Shown here piece by piece: positions 22,353-33,098 of a stretch of DNA of 64,000 bases; the first letter of the stretch is position 1, and each line of letters begins with the position of its first letter. Source of the DNA: Gloeopeniophorella convolvens. Lineage: Eukaryota; Basidiomycota; Agaricomycetes; Russulales. The notes below the pieces were generated by a model, which was not told where the DNA came from, searched no databases, and saw nothing but the letters and a program-made list of their open reading frames with translations. The translations under genes were made by a program, and so were the position numbers. The stretch spans positions 46,646-110,645 of the forward strand of contig WTXD01000075.1 in NCBI GenBank assembly GCA_022496205.1. Direction: 5' to 3'.

Positions 22353-24305
22353 TCAGAACGAGCACACAAACACGCGCCGGATGCCGCCGACGTCTTGGTC
22401 CATTCGCTGCACACACACACACACACACACATAAAGAGTCAGCCAGCCACCCCACTCGCAACGCACAACGACCGCGCGCGCGCGCGCCACGCACCTCGAA
22501 CGCAATCAGCGCGTCCTGGCATATCGCCGTCGAGATCAGCCGCACGTCGGTGCGCTGCAGCGGCAGCGGCAGCGCCGCCTGCACGACCGCGTGCGGCGGG
22601 TCGGTGCCCCTGCGCTGCGCGCGCGCCGTGCGCCCCGGGTGGAAGTCCTTCACGCGGAACACGAGCGCGCCGCCGCGCGCGACCTCGGGCTTGCGCGCCA
22701 CCGTGCGCAGGCCGCACACGCGCGAGAGCACGGGCAGCAGCCGCTCGGGCTCGTCCCGCTGGACGACCTGCGCGTGGCCCGGGCCCCACTGGGTCCAGCT
22801 CAGGCGCGCGGGCCCGGGCATGTGCCGCAGCAGCGTGCGCGCGGGGATCGCGACGGTCATCGCGGGGTCCGGCGCGCGGCGCGGCGCGCCCTCCGTCTGC
22901 CGGCTCGCGATCTCGACGACGAAGAGCTGGTCGGCGGGCTCGTAGTCGAAGTAGCAGCCGGCGCGCGGGGCGTGCGGCGCGGGGAGCGGGAGCGAGTTGC
23001 GGTGCGCGTGCACCTCCCAGAACGCGCTCCTTTTGAGCTTCTGCGGGATCGAGAAGGCGCAGGTGGTGGCGGTGGTCAGGGGCGGGCCGTCTGGTGCGTC
23101 CATGAGTGCTCGGTCGAGGGCGCATACGAGCAGGTCGCGCGGCTGTTGGTCGTCGTTCCACAGAAAGCCCACGAGGATGTGGTACGGGTCGAGAAAGGTG
23201 AATGTGGGGCGGAGGCCGTTTTCGGGCGTCGGGAGCGGCTGGGCACGGCACGGCACGGCACGGCACGGCAAATGTCAGGGGCGATCGCGGGTTACATGGG
23301 CTGCTCTCACCGCATCGACTTTGACCGCCCCTGTTTTCCAGTTCCAGAGGACGAGGCGCGTCGTCTTGTCGGGGCTAAAAATGGTCGCCCCGATATAGTC
23401 GCCGTAAAGGCCCGACGCGCCCTGGCCGACCGCGCAATGGGGCAGGTCCGGCACCTCGAGCACGCCGAGGCCCACCGCAAGCGGGTGCGGCCGCCCCGTC
23501 CTCATGTCGACCATATGGTAGTGCGTGGTAAAGCCAGTCCTACTTGCCCGCCACGGCGTCAGCCCCGCCCGCGCGCGCACAGAACTGCGCACTCACGCCG
23601 TGTCGTGCTCGAGCAGGATGAGCAGGCCCTGCGACTCGTCGAGCAGCGTGTCGTGTATCGCGAGGAGCTGGAACGACAGCTCCCAGCTGCGCGCGCGCGT
23701 CCCGCGCAGCGCCGACGCGAACTGCTGGAACACCATGCGCAGCCCGCTCACGGGGCCCGGGCCGAACGCCAGGAGCGCGAGCGTGCTGCCCGACACGGCG
23801 GCGGGGTGCAGCGCGCCCGCGAGGCTGCGCTCCTCGTGCGCGGTGCCCCAGCGCAGCTCGCGCCAGGCGGCCTCGTGCGCCAGCAGGCGGTGCAGCTGCA
23901 CGGTCTGGTCCGGGTCTGTGCGCGGGCCGTCGCGCATGCCCGTGGCGCGGAGCTCGAGGGTGTACTGCAGCAGCATGCTGCCTGCGATCGCCTGCCGCAG
24001 ACAGCGGCACGCCTGGGCGCACACACGGGGGGCTGTGTCAGCGTGCGCGGGGGACCACGGGGTGGGGGCAGACTCACCTGGTTGCACGAGGCTATCGAGG
24101 AGGCATCGAGGCAGCGGAGGATGGCCACGAGGAGTTCTTCGGGGAGGCGGGCGAGCGGGGGGACGCGGGCGGGCCCGTGCGCAGGGGCTGAGGAGGACGA
24201 GGGGGTGAGGGGCTCGGCGCTGGGGGAGCGGCGGAGGATGCGGTGGGGGACGGCGAGGAAGTCCTGGGTGGACCGCGTCTTGCGGGGGAGCCACTTGCTG
24301 AGCAT
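22353..24305 (-). CDS. F-box-type protein, family member 3 (F3)
   Basis: Exons (minus strand) 24078-24305, 23597-24012, 23311-23539, 22495-23238 and 22353-22406 (1671 nt, 556 aa). The N-terminus is longer than in F1, with a basic and Ser/Pro-rich lead before LPEELLVAILRCLDASSIAS. Shared blocks: ACRCLRQAI, FQQFASALRGTRARSWEL, ESQGLLILL, WNWKTGAVKV (about 280), CGLRTV, VKDFHPGR, and last exon RMDQDVGGIRRVFVCSF. Its function as an SCF adaptor is family inference. Intron 3 holds a (CGGCA)5 repeat, and intron 4 ends in a (TG)n run that forms the sequence just before the 3' splice site. Very high GC leaves a 670-codon open frame on the opposite strand, which I regard as a shadow. Confidence 0.8.
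22410..22431. repeat. (CA)11 dinucleotide repeat in the last intron of F3
   Basis: On the sense (minus) strand this reads (TG)n directly followed by CAG, the acceptor of the last intron of F3, so the microsatellite occupies the usual place of the polypyrimidine tract. Confidence 0.9.
23246..23270. repeat. (CGGCA)5 minisatellite in intron 3 of F3
   Basis: Five perfect CGGCA units lie within the predicted third intron (23239-23310), close to its acceptor at 23239-23240. Confidence 0.9.
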
Positions 24306-24898
24306 CGAGGCCCGGATCAAAGCGCCGCCGTCTGCTTCGTGGGGGGAAGTTTCTCGCGCCCGCGGCCGCCAGCAAGGGACGTCGTGTTCGCCACGGCCCG
24401 CGCGGCCCGCTCGCTTCTTTCGCCCTCCGCCGTGCGCACGTGCCGTCTCGCGCCCCTTTCCCTGCGTCTTCATTACGTCGTCTTGGGGGGGGGGGGGCGG
24501 GGGACGCTTGCAGGCTCTGCGGGCGGGCGCGAAGCTGGAGGAGGCGGCGGTGCGGGGAGAAGCTGATTGCGGACCTTTCGAACGCTGTTTGAACACTGTT
24601 TGATGAGCGTGGCTTCCATTTGGTAAACGCGTCCTAATCCAGCATCCCCACGCCCTTTTGTTCACAACATCACCCTGAGGCTTCTGCACGCCAAGCGCGC
24701 CTAACGTCATATCTCCTCGGCCCTCGACTCCGAGCCACTCATAGTCATGTTCTCTTCTTACATACTAACAAATCAAGGCGTGAAAATTTCGTGGCAAACT
24801 ATCAATACACAGATGGTTCATGCAACCTGGCCCTGCAGAGACAACACTATCAGCCCATCCGGACATGCCGACAAACACACATACTTACCGACCTGCTC
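24306..24898. other. Spacer between F4 and F3
   Basis: A 593-bp spacer containing the F3 promoter, with a run of G/C (about 24,484-24,500, GGGGGGGGGGGG). No coding signal. Confidence 0.4.
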
Positions 24899-26761
24899 CT
24901 AGAACGTGTACGCGAACACCCTGCTGATCTCGAACCCATCAGGCACATACTGCGGCGCATCCCGTCAGCACCCGCCCGCGCCGCCCTAAAAGCCAGCCCT
25001 ATCCACGCACCTCAAACGCAAGCAACGCATCCTCGCAGAGCATCGTCCACGGACTCTCCGCCGCGCCCTGCAGCTCGCGCGGCAGCGGCACCTCCTTGAC
25101 GACGCACAGCGCGCGCGCCGGCGCCGGCGCGCGGTGCATCTCCGAGAACGTGCTCAGCGCGCGCGCACGCGCGGCGCGCCCCGCCGCCTGGCACCGCGCG
25201 ACCCGCGCGGGGTGGAAGTCCGCCACCGCGACGCTCGCGCGCCCCAGCGGCGCGCCGAGCACGCGCATGCCGCACGCGCGCGGGCGCCGGATGATGTACG
25301 GCTGGTCCGCCGCGCGCACGAGGTGCGCCCCGTGCGCGCCCCACGCCTCCCACGGCACGTCGACCACTGCGTCCGCGTCCGCGCCATGCGTGGGGGGCGG
25401 CGGGTGCGCGGCGATGTAGGCGAGGAACGTGCGCGCGGGCGCGCAGAGCTCGGCCGTCTCCTCGCGGCCCTGCATCCAGTTGTTGTCCGTCACCTCGAGC
25501 GCGAGCACGCGCGCGGCCGGGTCGGCGTGGAAGAGCCCCGCGGCGGCGCCCGGCGCCGCGGGCGCGGAGAAGGACGCGGTGTTCGCGCTGATGCGCGCCG
25601 TGCGGAACGTCGCGATGCCCGTGCGCACGGGCAGCGCGACGCGGAAGCGGTACGGCGTCGTCGTGCGCGCGTTGGCGCCGGCGCCGGCGCGCGGGTCGAA
25701 GGCGTACACGAGCAGCATCAGCTCGTAGTTCTGGCCCGGCTTGAGCGCCGAGTCGAACGCGGACGCGGGGATCAGCAGGTGCGTCGCGTCGAGAAAGGCA
25801 ATGTCGCGCCCGACGCGCGCGTACGTCGGGCGCTGCACACCGCGGTCGGTCAGTCAGTCGGTGCCGCGGGGAGAGCCGGCGCGACGCACGATGATGGACA
25901 CCTGCTCGCCCGTCTCCCAGTTCCAGATGATGACGGTGCCCTTGATGGTGAGCGTCGCCTGCGCCCACGCGTGCTCGTGCACGATCGCGGCGACGTGCGC
26001 GCAGCACACGACGGGCGTGTCGTCGAGCAGGTCGGACGACGCCATGCCGAGATCGAACGCGCCGCCGTGGCGCGCGCGCGGGTGCGCCGCGCCAGACGAG
26101 AGCGCGCGCACATGGAAGCTGCGGCCCCTACCACCACCCACCACCATCAGCCCGCGGACGCACCCCACACCCACAACGCACGCACCGCTGGAACAGCAGC
26201 AGATCCTGCGCGGCGTCGATGCACAGGTTCGCGACCTCGCCGAGCCCGGTGAGCTCCCAGCTCGCGCCGGGCACGCCGCGCAGGCGCGACGGCACGCGCA
26301 GCACCGAGACGGTGTCCCCGCCCTCGCTCTCCGCGCCCTCGTCCGCGCAGCGCCGCACGAACGCGAGCACGCCGCCCGAGATCGCCGCGGGCAGGTCGCG
26401 CGCGCCCGCGCCGGGCGGCAGCACGCCGCCCGCGGCCCACGCGACCTCGCGCCACGCCGCGTCGTGCGCGCGCAGCGCGGCGAGGCGCTCTGCGCATGCG
26501 CCGGCGTGCGTGTGCGCGCGCGAGTCGAGCATGCCGCATGCGGAGAGGGCGAGGGTGTATTGCAGCGCGAGGGTGTCGCGGATGAGGACGTGCAGCGTGC
26601 GGCAGACCTGTGTGGGCGGGCGTCAGGGTGGGCGGGCAGGTAGGCGGGCGGGCGGACGGACGCACGAGTTGGCAGGCGTGCAGCGTGCGCGCGTCGGCGT
26701 GCTGCAGGATCGTGAGCAGGAGCTCGGGCGGGAGCTCAAGCAGCGTCTCTGCGGTCATCAT
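24899..26761 (-). CDS. F-box-type protein, family member 4 (F4)
   Basis: Exons 26666-26761, 26186-26607, 25890-26118, 25011-25832 and 24899-24949 (1620 nt, 539 aa). Start at the first of two adjacent ATGs (26761; the other is 26758). The F-box-like part is LPPELLLTILQHADARTLHA, followed by LVCRTLHVLIRDTLALQYTL. Family blocks: RVPSRLRGVPGASWEL, AAQDLLLF, WNWETGEQV (about 238), CGMRVLG, VADFHPARV, VVKEVPLPREL, and last exon YVPDGFEISRVFAYTF. Exon 3 (229 nt) has exactly the length of F3 exon 3, and all intron phases match. F4 and F3 form a minus-strand tandem mirroring F1-F2 across the kinase. Coding DNA is extremely GC- and CpG-rich. Confidence 0.8.
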
Positions 26762-27648
26762 CTTCGGTCGGTGGCGGTGGTGGTGGTGGTGCGGGGGAGG
26801 GCGGCGTGTGTGGGCAGTGCGGGCGGGGAGGGGGATATAGGGCTCGGAGTCCGCGCTGGCACCTGGGCGATCCTGGGCTGGTGCGCGGTGCTCTGTGCCG
26901 CGCTGCGAGGCGAGCTAAGCTATGGCATGGGTCCCAATCGCGCTGCCTGGCCACAAGTGGCGCAATCGCACGTGAAATCGGCGACGTGCTTCGCGCGATC
27001 GCGCGACGTCATGCGTGCGTAGTGGCGGTGCACGCTGCAGTCATACGGCTGGCTTCAAGTCATATCTACACTCCCGCTACCGCTGCGAACCCGCGAGCCT
27101 CGCAGCCCGCTTCGCTCACGGCACCCGAGGCAACGCTCGCGCGCGCGCGAAGCACGACGATCACTCCAGGTATCGTACCTCACGTAGGGCACTGCTATAG
27201 TGGGCGCTCTGCCGTCTTGCTTATGTTTATCGTCACGTCAGAGCTGATCCGACTGCCAATCAGCTGCTGGCGACGTATGCATGCCTGGCCCCGGAGTTCG
27301 CGGGGCGTGTCAATGTTAACGTTGACTGCCTGCAATAGCTTATGCTTATCGCTGCCAATGCGGCTGGCGCGCAACTCGGACGCTCCGGCGGTGCCATGTC
27401 CAATCCCGGCGCGGGCGCAGCCTCCTTGATCGGCCGAAGACACGCATGCATACGTGCATGCGCACTAACGCCGCACCCACACGAACGCTCTTTCTAACTG
27501 CCCACGCGAATTCTCGGTGCGTGAATGGGACATATGCAATAAAGTACAGGGTGTTTGTACACGAAGCAACAAGTAGAGGTAGTACACCAGATCAGACACA
27601 GCACATCCGCATTCGCCGAGCGCGTTTTTCTTCCCTCACATCTCTCGC
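26762..27648. other. Spacer upstream of F4, downstream of the aldehyde dehydrogenase
   Basis: Nearly 0.9 kb with no supported gene; it contains the F4 promoter and the 3' flank of the aldehyde dehydrogenase. The GC content falls towards 27.5 kb. Confidence 0.4.
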
Positions 27649-29555
27649 TTACATGACGTGGCCGAGGTTGACGTGCACGGACTTGACGTTCGTGTAGCTG
27701 CACGCACGCACGCACGCATCAGCATCCCATGCAACGCACAAAGGAAAGGACCAGGCCACGCACTTGTTCAGCGCGTACTCGCCGAGCTCGCGCCCGACGC
27801 CCGACTGCTTGTACCCGCCAAACGGCACGTTCGGATGCAGCTGGTTGACGCAGTTGATCCACGCGGTGCCCGCCTGCAGCCTATGCGCAAACTGGATCCC
27901 GCGCGTGATGTCCCTCGTGAACACGGCCGCCGCGAGCCCGTAGAGCGTGTCGTTCGCCGCCGTGAGCACGTCCTCCTCGCTCTCGAACCGGATCACGACG
28001 CCCACGGGCCCGAAGATCTCCTCCTGCACGATGCGCATGTCCGGCTTGGTGTCCGTGAAGATCGTCGGCTGGATCCAGTAGCCCTCCGTGCCGTGCCGCT
28101 CGCCGCCGAGGTGCACCGTCGCGCCCTGCTGCTTGCCCGAGTCGATAAAGCTCATGATGCGCTGCGCACGCGGGACGTCAGCACGTCAGTTCAGTTCGGT
28201 TCGGTTCATGCGGGGAGGCGGGCGGGCGCACGTCAAACTGGACCTGCGAGACCTGCGGGCCCTGGTACGAGTCGTGCGCAAAGGGGTCGCCGAGCTTGAG
28301 CGAGGCCGTCTTGGCGGTGAACGCCGCGAGGAACTTGTCGTAGATGCCCGCCTGCACAAAGATGCGCGAGCCGGCGCAGCAGCACTGCCCGTGGTTCCAG
28401 CTGCACACCGCCCCGTCAGCACAACCCCCCGCAAAACCACAGAAACGCGCGCGCGCGTGTGTGTGTGTGTACGCACAAGATGCCGTGCGCGGACCAGTTG
28501 ACGGCCATCTCGAGGTCCGCGTCGTCGAACACGATGTTGGGCGACTTGCCGCCGAGCTCGAGCGTCACGTTCTTGAGGTTCGACTTGGCGGCGGCCTCCA
28601 TGATCTTGCGCCCGACGAGCGTCGAGCCGGTGAACGCGACCTTGTCGATGCTCATGTGGCTCGCGATCGCGCTGCCGACCGTGTCGCCGTAGCCGGTGAC
28701 GACGTTCACGACGCCCGGCGGGAAGCCCGCCTCGTTGATGAGCGAGCACATGCGCAGCGCGGACAGCGGCGTGAACTCGGACGGCTTGAGCACGATGCAG
28801 TTGCCCGTCGCGAGCGCGGGGCCGAGCTTCCACGACATCATCATCACTGCGCGCCCGTCCGCCAGTCAGCGCGCAGAGCAGACGGCGCTGCACGATCGGA
28901 CTACGCACGGGGGAAGTTCCAGGGGATGATCTGGCCGACGACGCCGAACGGCTCGTGGCGCGTGTACGCGAGCTTGTCCTCGCTCGTCTCGATCACCTGC
29001 CCGTGGATCTTGTCCGCCCAGCCGGCGTAGTACCGGATCGTCGCGACGGACATGTTGAGGTCGGCCGCCTTGGCCCAGGAGAACGTCTTGCCGTTGTCGA
29101 GCGCCTCGAGCGCGGCGAGCTCGTCGTAGTGCGTCTGCATGAGGTCCGCGAGCTTCGTGAGCAGGATGCCGCGCTCCGCGCCGGGCACGCGCAGGCCCCA
29201 CGAGTGCTCGTACGCGTGCTTCGCGGCCTGCACGGCGCGGTCGACGTCCTTGGCCGTGCCCTCCGCGATCGAGGTGATCACCTTGCCGTTGGCTGCACCA
29301 TCGCCGCTGTCAGACGCGCCGATCTGTCGCAGCACACGCAGCTCTGCCACTCACTGGGGCTGATGACGCTGCGGACCCGAGCGCAGTGAGCAAGAGCCGC
29401 GGCGCGCGCACAGGAGCAGCACAGGACACTCACTCGATGGTGGTGCCGTCCGAGCCGGCGGAGAACTTGCCGCCGATGAAGATGCCGGTGGGGAAGCTGA
29501 CCTTGTGCTTGAAGGTCTCGTAGTCAAAGTCGTGGGTGAAGACAGGCGACGCCAT
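27649..29555 (-). CDS. Aldehyde dehydrogenase, NAD(P)+-dependent, ALDH1/2-like
   Basis: Seven exons: 29434-29555, 29355-29368 (14 nt), 28909-29292, 28477-28846, 28232-28400, 27764-28161, 27649-27697 (1506 nt, 501 aa). Motifs: [29 protein letters not shown] (general base Glu, about 270), GQCCCAGSR (catalytic Cys, about 304), [32 protein letters not shown]. It oxidises aldehydes to acids with NAD(P)+; the length is normal. No signal or organelle presequence is evident, so it is probably cytosolic. The 14-nt exon encodes the DVISP part of the otherwise canonical IDVISPTNGKVIT and is needed to keep both sequence and phase. A (GC)n(GT)n tract (28446-28470) lies just inside the donor of intron 4. 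Confidence 0.93.
28446..28470. repeat. Compound (GC)n(GT)n dinucleotide tract in an ALDH intron
   Basis: GCGCGC... passes into GTGTGT... on the plus strand, located in the fourth intron of the aldehyde dehydrogenase, next to its 5' splice site (GTGCGTAC on the minus strand). Confidence 0.85.
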
Positions 29556-30695
29556 GGTTTTGCTTGCAGGGAGGCCGGTGAGGGGTGGGAGGGTTGCAGC
29601 GCCCAGCCCGAGGCTATTTGTACACGCTCGCGGGAGCGACGTCATGTCAATTATAGTCAATTGGGCAGGATCCGTACGGGCGGCCGCGGGGTCATGCGCA
29701 CCGCAGAAACAGAAGCAGAAGCAGAAGCGCGCGCAGACTGCCTCGGCCGCGTGATCCTCCCGCACGATCTAGCCGCGCGCCCCTTTCCTTCAACCGTGCG
29801 CACTGTCGTGCCTCAATATGGGGGGCTCATTATTCCTCCGCCGCAAGACGCCCTTGGCATGCGGGGTCGTGGGGTGTGGGGATGTGGGGGGCTGCCCCTC
29901 CTCGTCTGGGGCCCCAGGCGGACGCAGGCTCAGGCTCGCGGCTCACACACACGGCGCGCCGCGGCGGCACGCCCGCTCGCGCTATCCACTCCAACAGCGC
30001 TGACACACCCACCGCGTCCGAGCATTCGAGAACGCGAACGCGCAGCACGGCGCAACGCCGCCTTCCCGAAACGCCCATCGGAGCTGTCTCCATTACACAG
30101 CGCGAGAACTTTCGAAGGCGCCCCGCTATCCATCCCCGCGCGCGGCTTCCCACTGCCGCTCGGGAGAAGCGCGTATCGCCCGCTTGCTTGCGTGCGTCCC
30201 TGCGCTGCTGCGTGTGGCGCACGCAGCCCCCGCAGGGACGCGCACCCAGGCGTTCGCGAACGTCGCGGGCGCCAAGTCCAAGATTGGACAGATCGGCGAC
30301 GCCCCGCCGCGCACGACCGGTGACCAGACCCCGCGGATGCCCGCCTGGCTTCTGCAGAAGACGCGCATACTCCGGCGGAAGCGACGGTGTTCCATGTCAC
30401 TTGTGTCAGATAAGGGCGCCGCAGGAAGTCGAGGGGCGCGCGCCAAGGGCTCCCGACGCGGGCGCTTCGCGGAGCACGTGGCGGCGGCGCGCGGGCACGT
30501 GAGGCGCAGGCCCAGAGCGCGTCCCTTGCTTGGGGCGATATATCTTCCCCTCGAGAGCAGTCGAGGCCTGCGGAACCCGCCCCGCGCCCCCACTCCGCGA
30601 CAGGCGTGAACGTGAACAGTGGTGACATGCTCTGATAGCCGCGCGAATAACTACTTACTTGCACGCGCGTACGTACCCACGGCAGCCCGCCCGCA
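29556..30695. other. Spacer between the ALDH start and the helicase stop
   Basis: About 1.1 kb, GC-rich, including the aldehyde dehydrogenase promoter. Several overlapping frames are open on both strands (up to 281 codons), but none shows a domain; this is expected at such GC content. No gene called. Confidence 0.5.
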
Positions 30696-32733
30696 TCACC
30701 GCCGCGCCTTGAGCGCCGCCAGCCGCCGGCGCATCTCGCGCACGCGCGCCGACCCGCGGCCCACCCCGCGCCCAAACACCACCACGCGCCCCTCCGCCCC
30801 CGCGCGCGCGGTGCGCCCCGCGCGGTGCAGAAAGTCCGCCGTGTTGCGCGGCGGCTCGAGCACGAACACGTGCGTCACGCTCGGCGCAAAGTCGAGCCCG
30901 CGCGCGAGCAGCGACGTGCTGATCAGCACCCGCGGGCCCGCGTCATCCTCGGCCTCAGCCTGCCGCGGCGCCTTGAGGAACCCCGCGAGGTGCCGGTTCG
31001 ACCCGTGCGCGCGCCCGCCGGCGCCCGTCACGACCGCGCTCGGCACGCCGTGCGCAGCGAGATACGCGCCGAGCTCCGCCGCACGCGTGCGCGTGTTCGC
31101 AAAGACCACGACGCGCGCGCGCGCGCGCCCCGCGAGCGCGTCGTCGCGCCACGTCGTGCGCAGGCGCGCGAGCACGTCCGCATTGCGCGCGCCCGCGGCG
31201 TGCGGCGCGAACTCGAGCGCGAGGCGCGCGGGCAGGCGGTGCAGGCGCGGGGAGACGAGGCGCGTGGTGTGCGGGTGGTGCGCGTCGAGGTGCGCTGCTA
31301 GGGAGGCGGGGATCGTTGCGGACGCGAGCACGAGGTGGAAGGGGTATTCGAGCGGCTGCGGCGGCGGTGTGGTTGCCTTGGCGGTTTCGGTGGATTTGTC
31401 GGCGGTGGGGGTGAGCACGGGGCGTCCGCGCGCGGCGGCGACGTCGCTCAGGAGGAGGAGCGTCTCGTCGATAAAGTCCGGGTCTGCGCGCGTGTATCAG
31501 CAAGGAAGGGCGCATGTAATCAAGCGCGCGGCGCACCGAAGAGCACGTCCGCCTCGTCGACGACGACCCACTCCACACCCGCCAGGCTCAGCTCCGCCCG
31601 CGCTGCGCTCTTCCGCGCCCGCGCCCGCGCATGCGCATGCGCGCCCCCGCCCTCCTGCGCATCGCGGTCCCACCCGCGCCCGCGCACCATCTCCAGCAGC
31701 GTCGCAGGCGTCCCAACGAGCACGTCGACCACGTGCCCCGCACCCGCGCCCGCGCGCACCTCGAACTCGCCCGCGCCGCCCGCGCCGGAGCCCGGGAACG
31801 ACGCAGCCATGCGCGCCGCGGTGCCCCCGCGCACGCCGACGTTCGCGCGCGACGCAGTCTGCACGCGCAGCTTGGCGCGGTGCACGAGCGCCTTGCCCGC
31901 GCCCGCGAGCTGGCGCGCGAGCTCGTGCGTCGGCGCGAGCACGAGCGCGCGCGGGCCGCGGCGCGCATCAGTCGCCGCCTCGGACGCCTTGAGGTCCTGC
32001 AGGAGCGGCAGCATGTACGCGAGCGTCTTGCCGGAGCCCGTCTCGGCGGCGAGCAGCGCGCGGCGCGGGGCGGACGACGGCGACGACGGCGCGAAGAGGT
32101 GCGTCAGCGCGAGGGCCTGGATCGGCGTCGGGCGCGCGTCGGCGCCGAGCGCGTCGTGCACGGACGCGAGGAGCGCGGGGGAGAGGGGCGGGGCGGAGAA
32201 GGACGCGGAGGGGATGGAGGCGGGCGCGGGGGCTGCGTCTAGGTCGAGCTCTTCTGCGAGGGCGGCGGCGGAGCGCTGCTGTGCGGCGGCCTCGGCGGCG
32301 CGCGAGAGCCCGCTTGGGCGGCGCGGGCGGGCAGCGTCTGGGGAGGTTGTGGGGGCGGCGGTGTCGGTGCGACGGGGGCGGCGGGGCAGGGGCGGGGGCT
32401 TGGGCCTGTCGGAGTGCGGGGCGCGCTCGCGGGCGAAGGACGGGCGCGGGTCGCGCGACTCGCGCGACTCGCGCGGGGCGACGGCGAGGAGCTTGCGCGC
32501 GGACTTGCGCGAGGCGTTTTTGGGGGTGAGGTCTTTGACGAGGCGCGTGCGGGATGCGCCGGGGGCGGCTGTGGTGCGTCAGGATGTGGTGCGTGCTAGG
32601 AGGGCGGGAGAGGGTGCGTACCAGAGGCAAAGAGGCGCGTCTGGGCTGCGTAGAGGCGCAAGGGGTGGATGTGCGCGGCGACCATCGCACGGCGGCAGAT
32701 CATGTGCATGGGAAAGACACGTCCGAGAGACAT
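30696..32733 (-). CDS. MRH4: Mitochondrial DEAD-box RNA helicase, MRH4-like
   Basis: Three exons: 32622-32733, 31537-32568, 30696-31483 (1932 nt, 643 aa). Motifs in order: Q-motif RPTPIQ (about 183), AETGSGKT (about 212-219), LAPTHELARQLA, DEAD followed by VLFDPDF (about 375), SAT (about 436), ISTSLLARGLDFA, HRAGRTARAG. The DEADVLFDPDF context and the overall plan match yeast Mrh4, needed for assembly of the large mitochondrial ribosomal subunit. The N-terminus (MSLGRVFPMHMICRRAM...) is basic and Ser/Arg-rich like a mitochondrial presequence. An in-frame upstream ATG exists, but 32733 gives the best presequence. A Pro/Arg/Ala-rich linker precedes the core. Divergent from the P450 gene, with 365 bp between start codons. 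Confidence 0.88.
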
Positions 32734-33098
32734 CACACTCAAAAACTGGTGAGCGAGCAACTTGTTCGTTGCTGTGTTCTGCTCGACGAGGCTAAAGTTG
32801 AGTCTGAGTTTGCTGGCAGTTAGGCGCCGGTGCAAATGAGCGGTGTCGGCCGAGAAACAGCGCCATAACATTTTAGTTTTAGCGGCGTTCGCAGAAGCTG
32901 CACGATCAAGTCGAGCGAGACATCTGACCAGCTCAAATAAATAACAGTTGGAGCGCGACTGCACCCGGCCCGCGAAGATGTGATCGTCTAGCTGGAATCA
33001 CACGCCACGCTGCACTATATCACTGCGACCATCGCCGCCGCCGACTTTCTTCTCTTTCCCACCACACACTAGTGACTAGCAGTGCTAACCAACAAACG
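32734..33098. promoter_or_regulatory. Bidirectional promoter region, helicase/P450
   Basis: 365 bp between two divergent start codons. GC drops sharply here compared with both genes. A TATA-like CACTATATCAC lies about 80 bp before the P450 ATG (33013-33023). Confidence 0.45.

Noticed and set aside
22591..24603. 670-codon plus-strand open frame opposite F3
   Set aside because: Its composition is Arg/Ala-rich and repetitive, it has no domain and it lies antisense to five well-supported exons. Such frames are expected in DNA with this GC content.
30619..32795. Long plus-strand open frames (457 and 486 codons) opposite the helicase gene
   Set aside because: Antisense shadows of the DEAD-box exons; all helicase motifs are on the minus strand.
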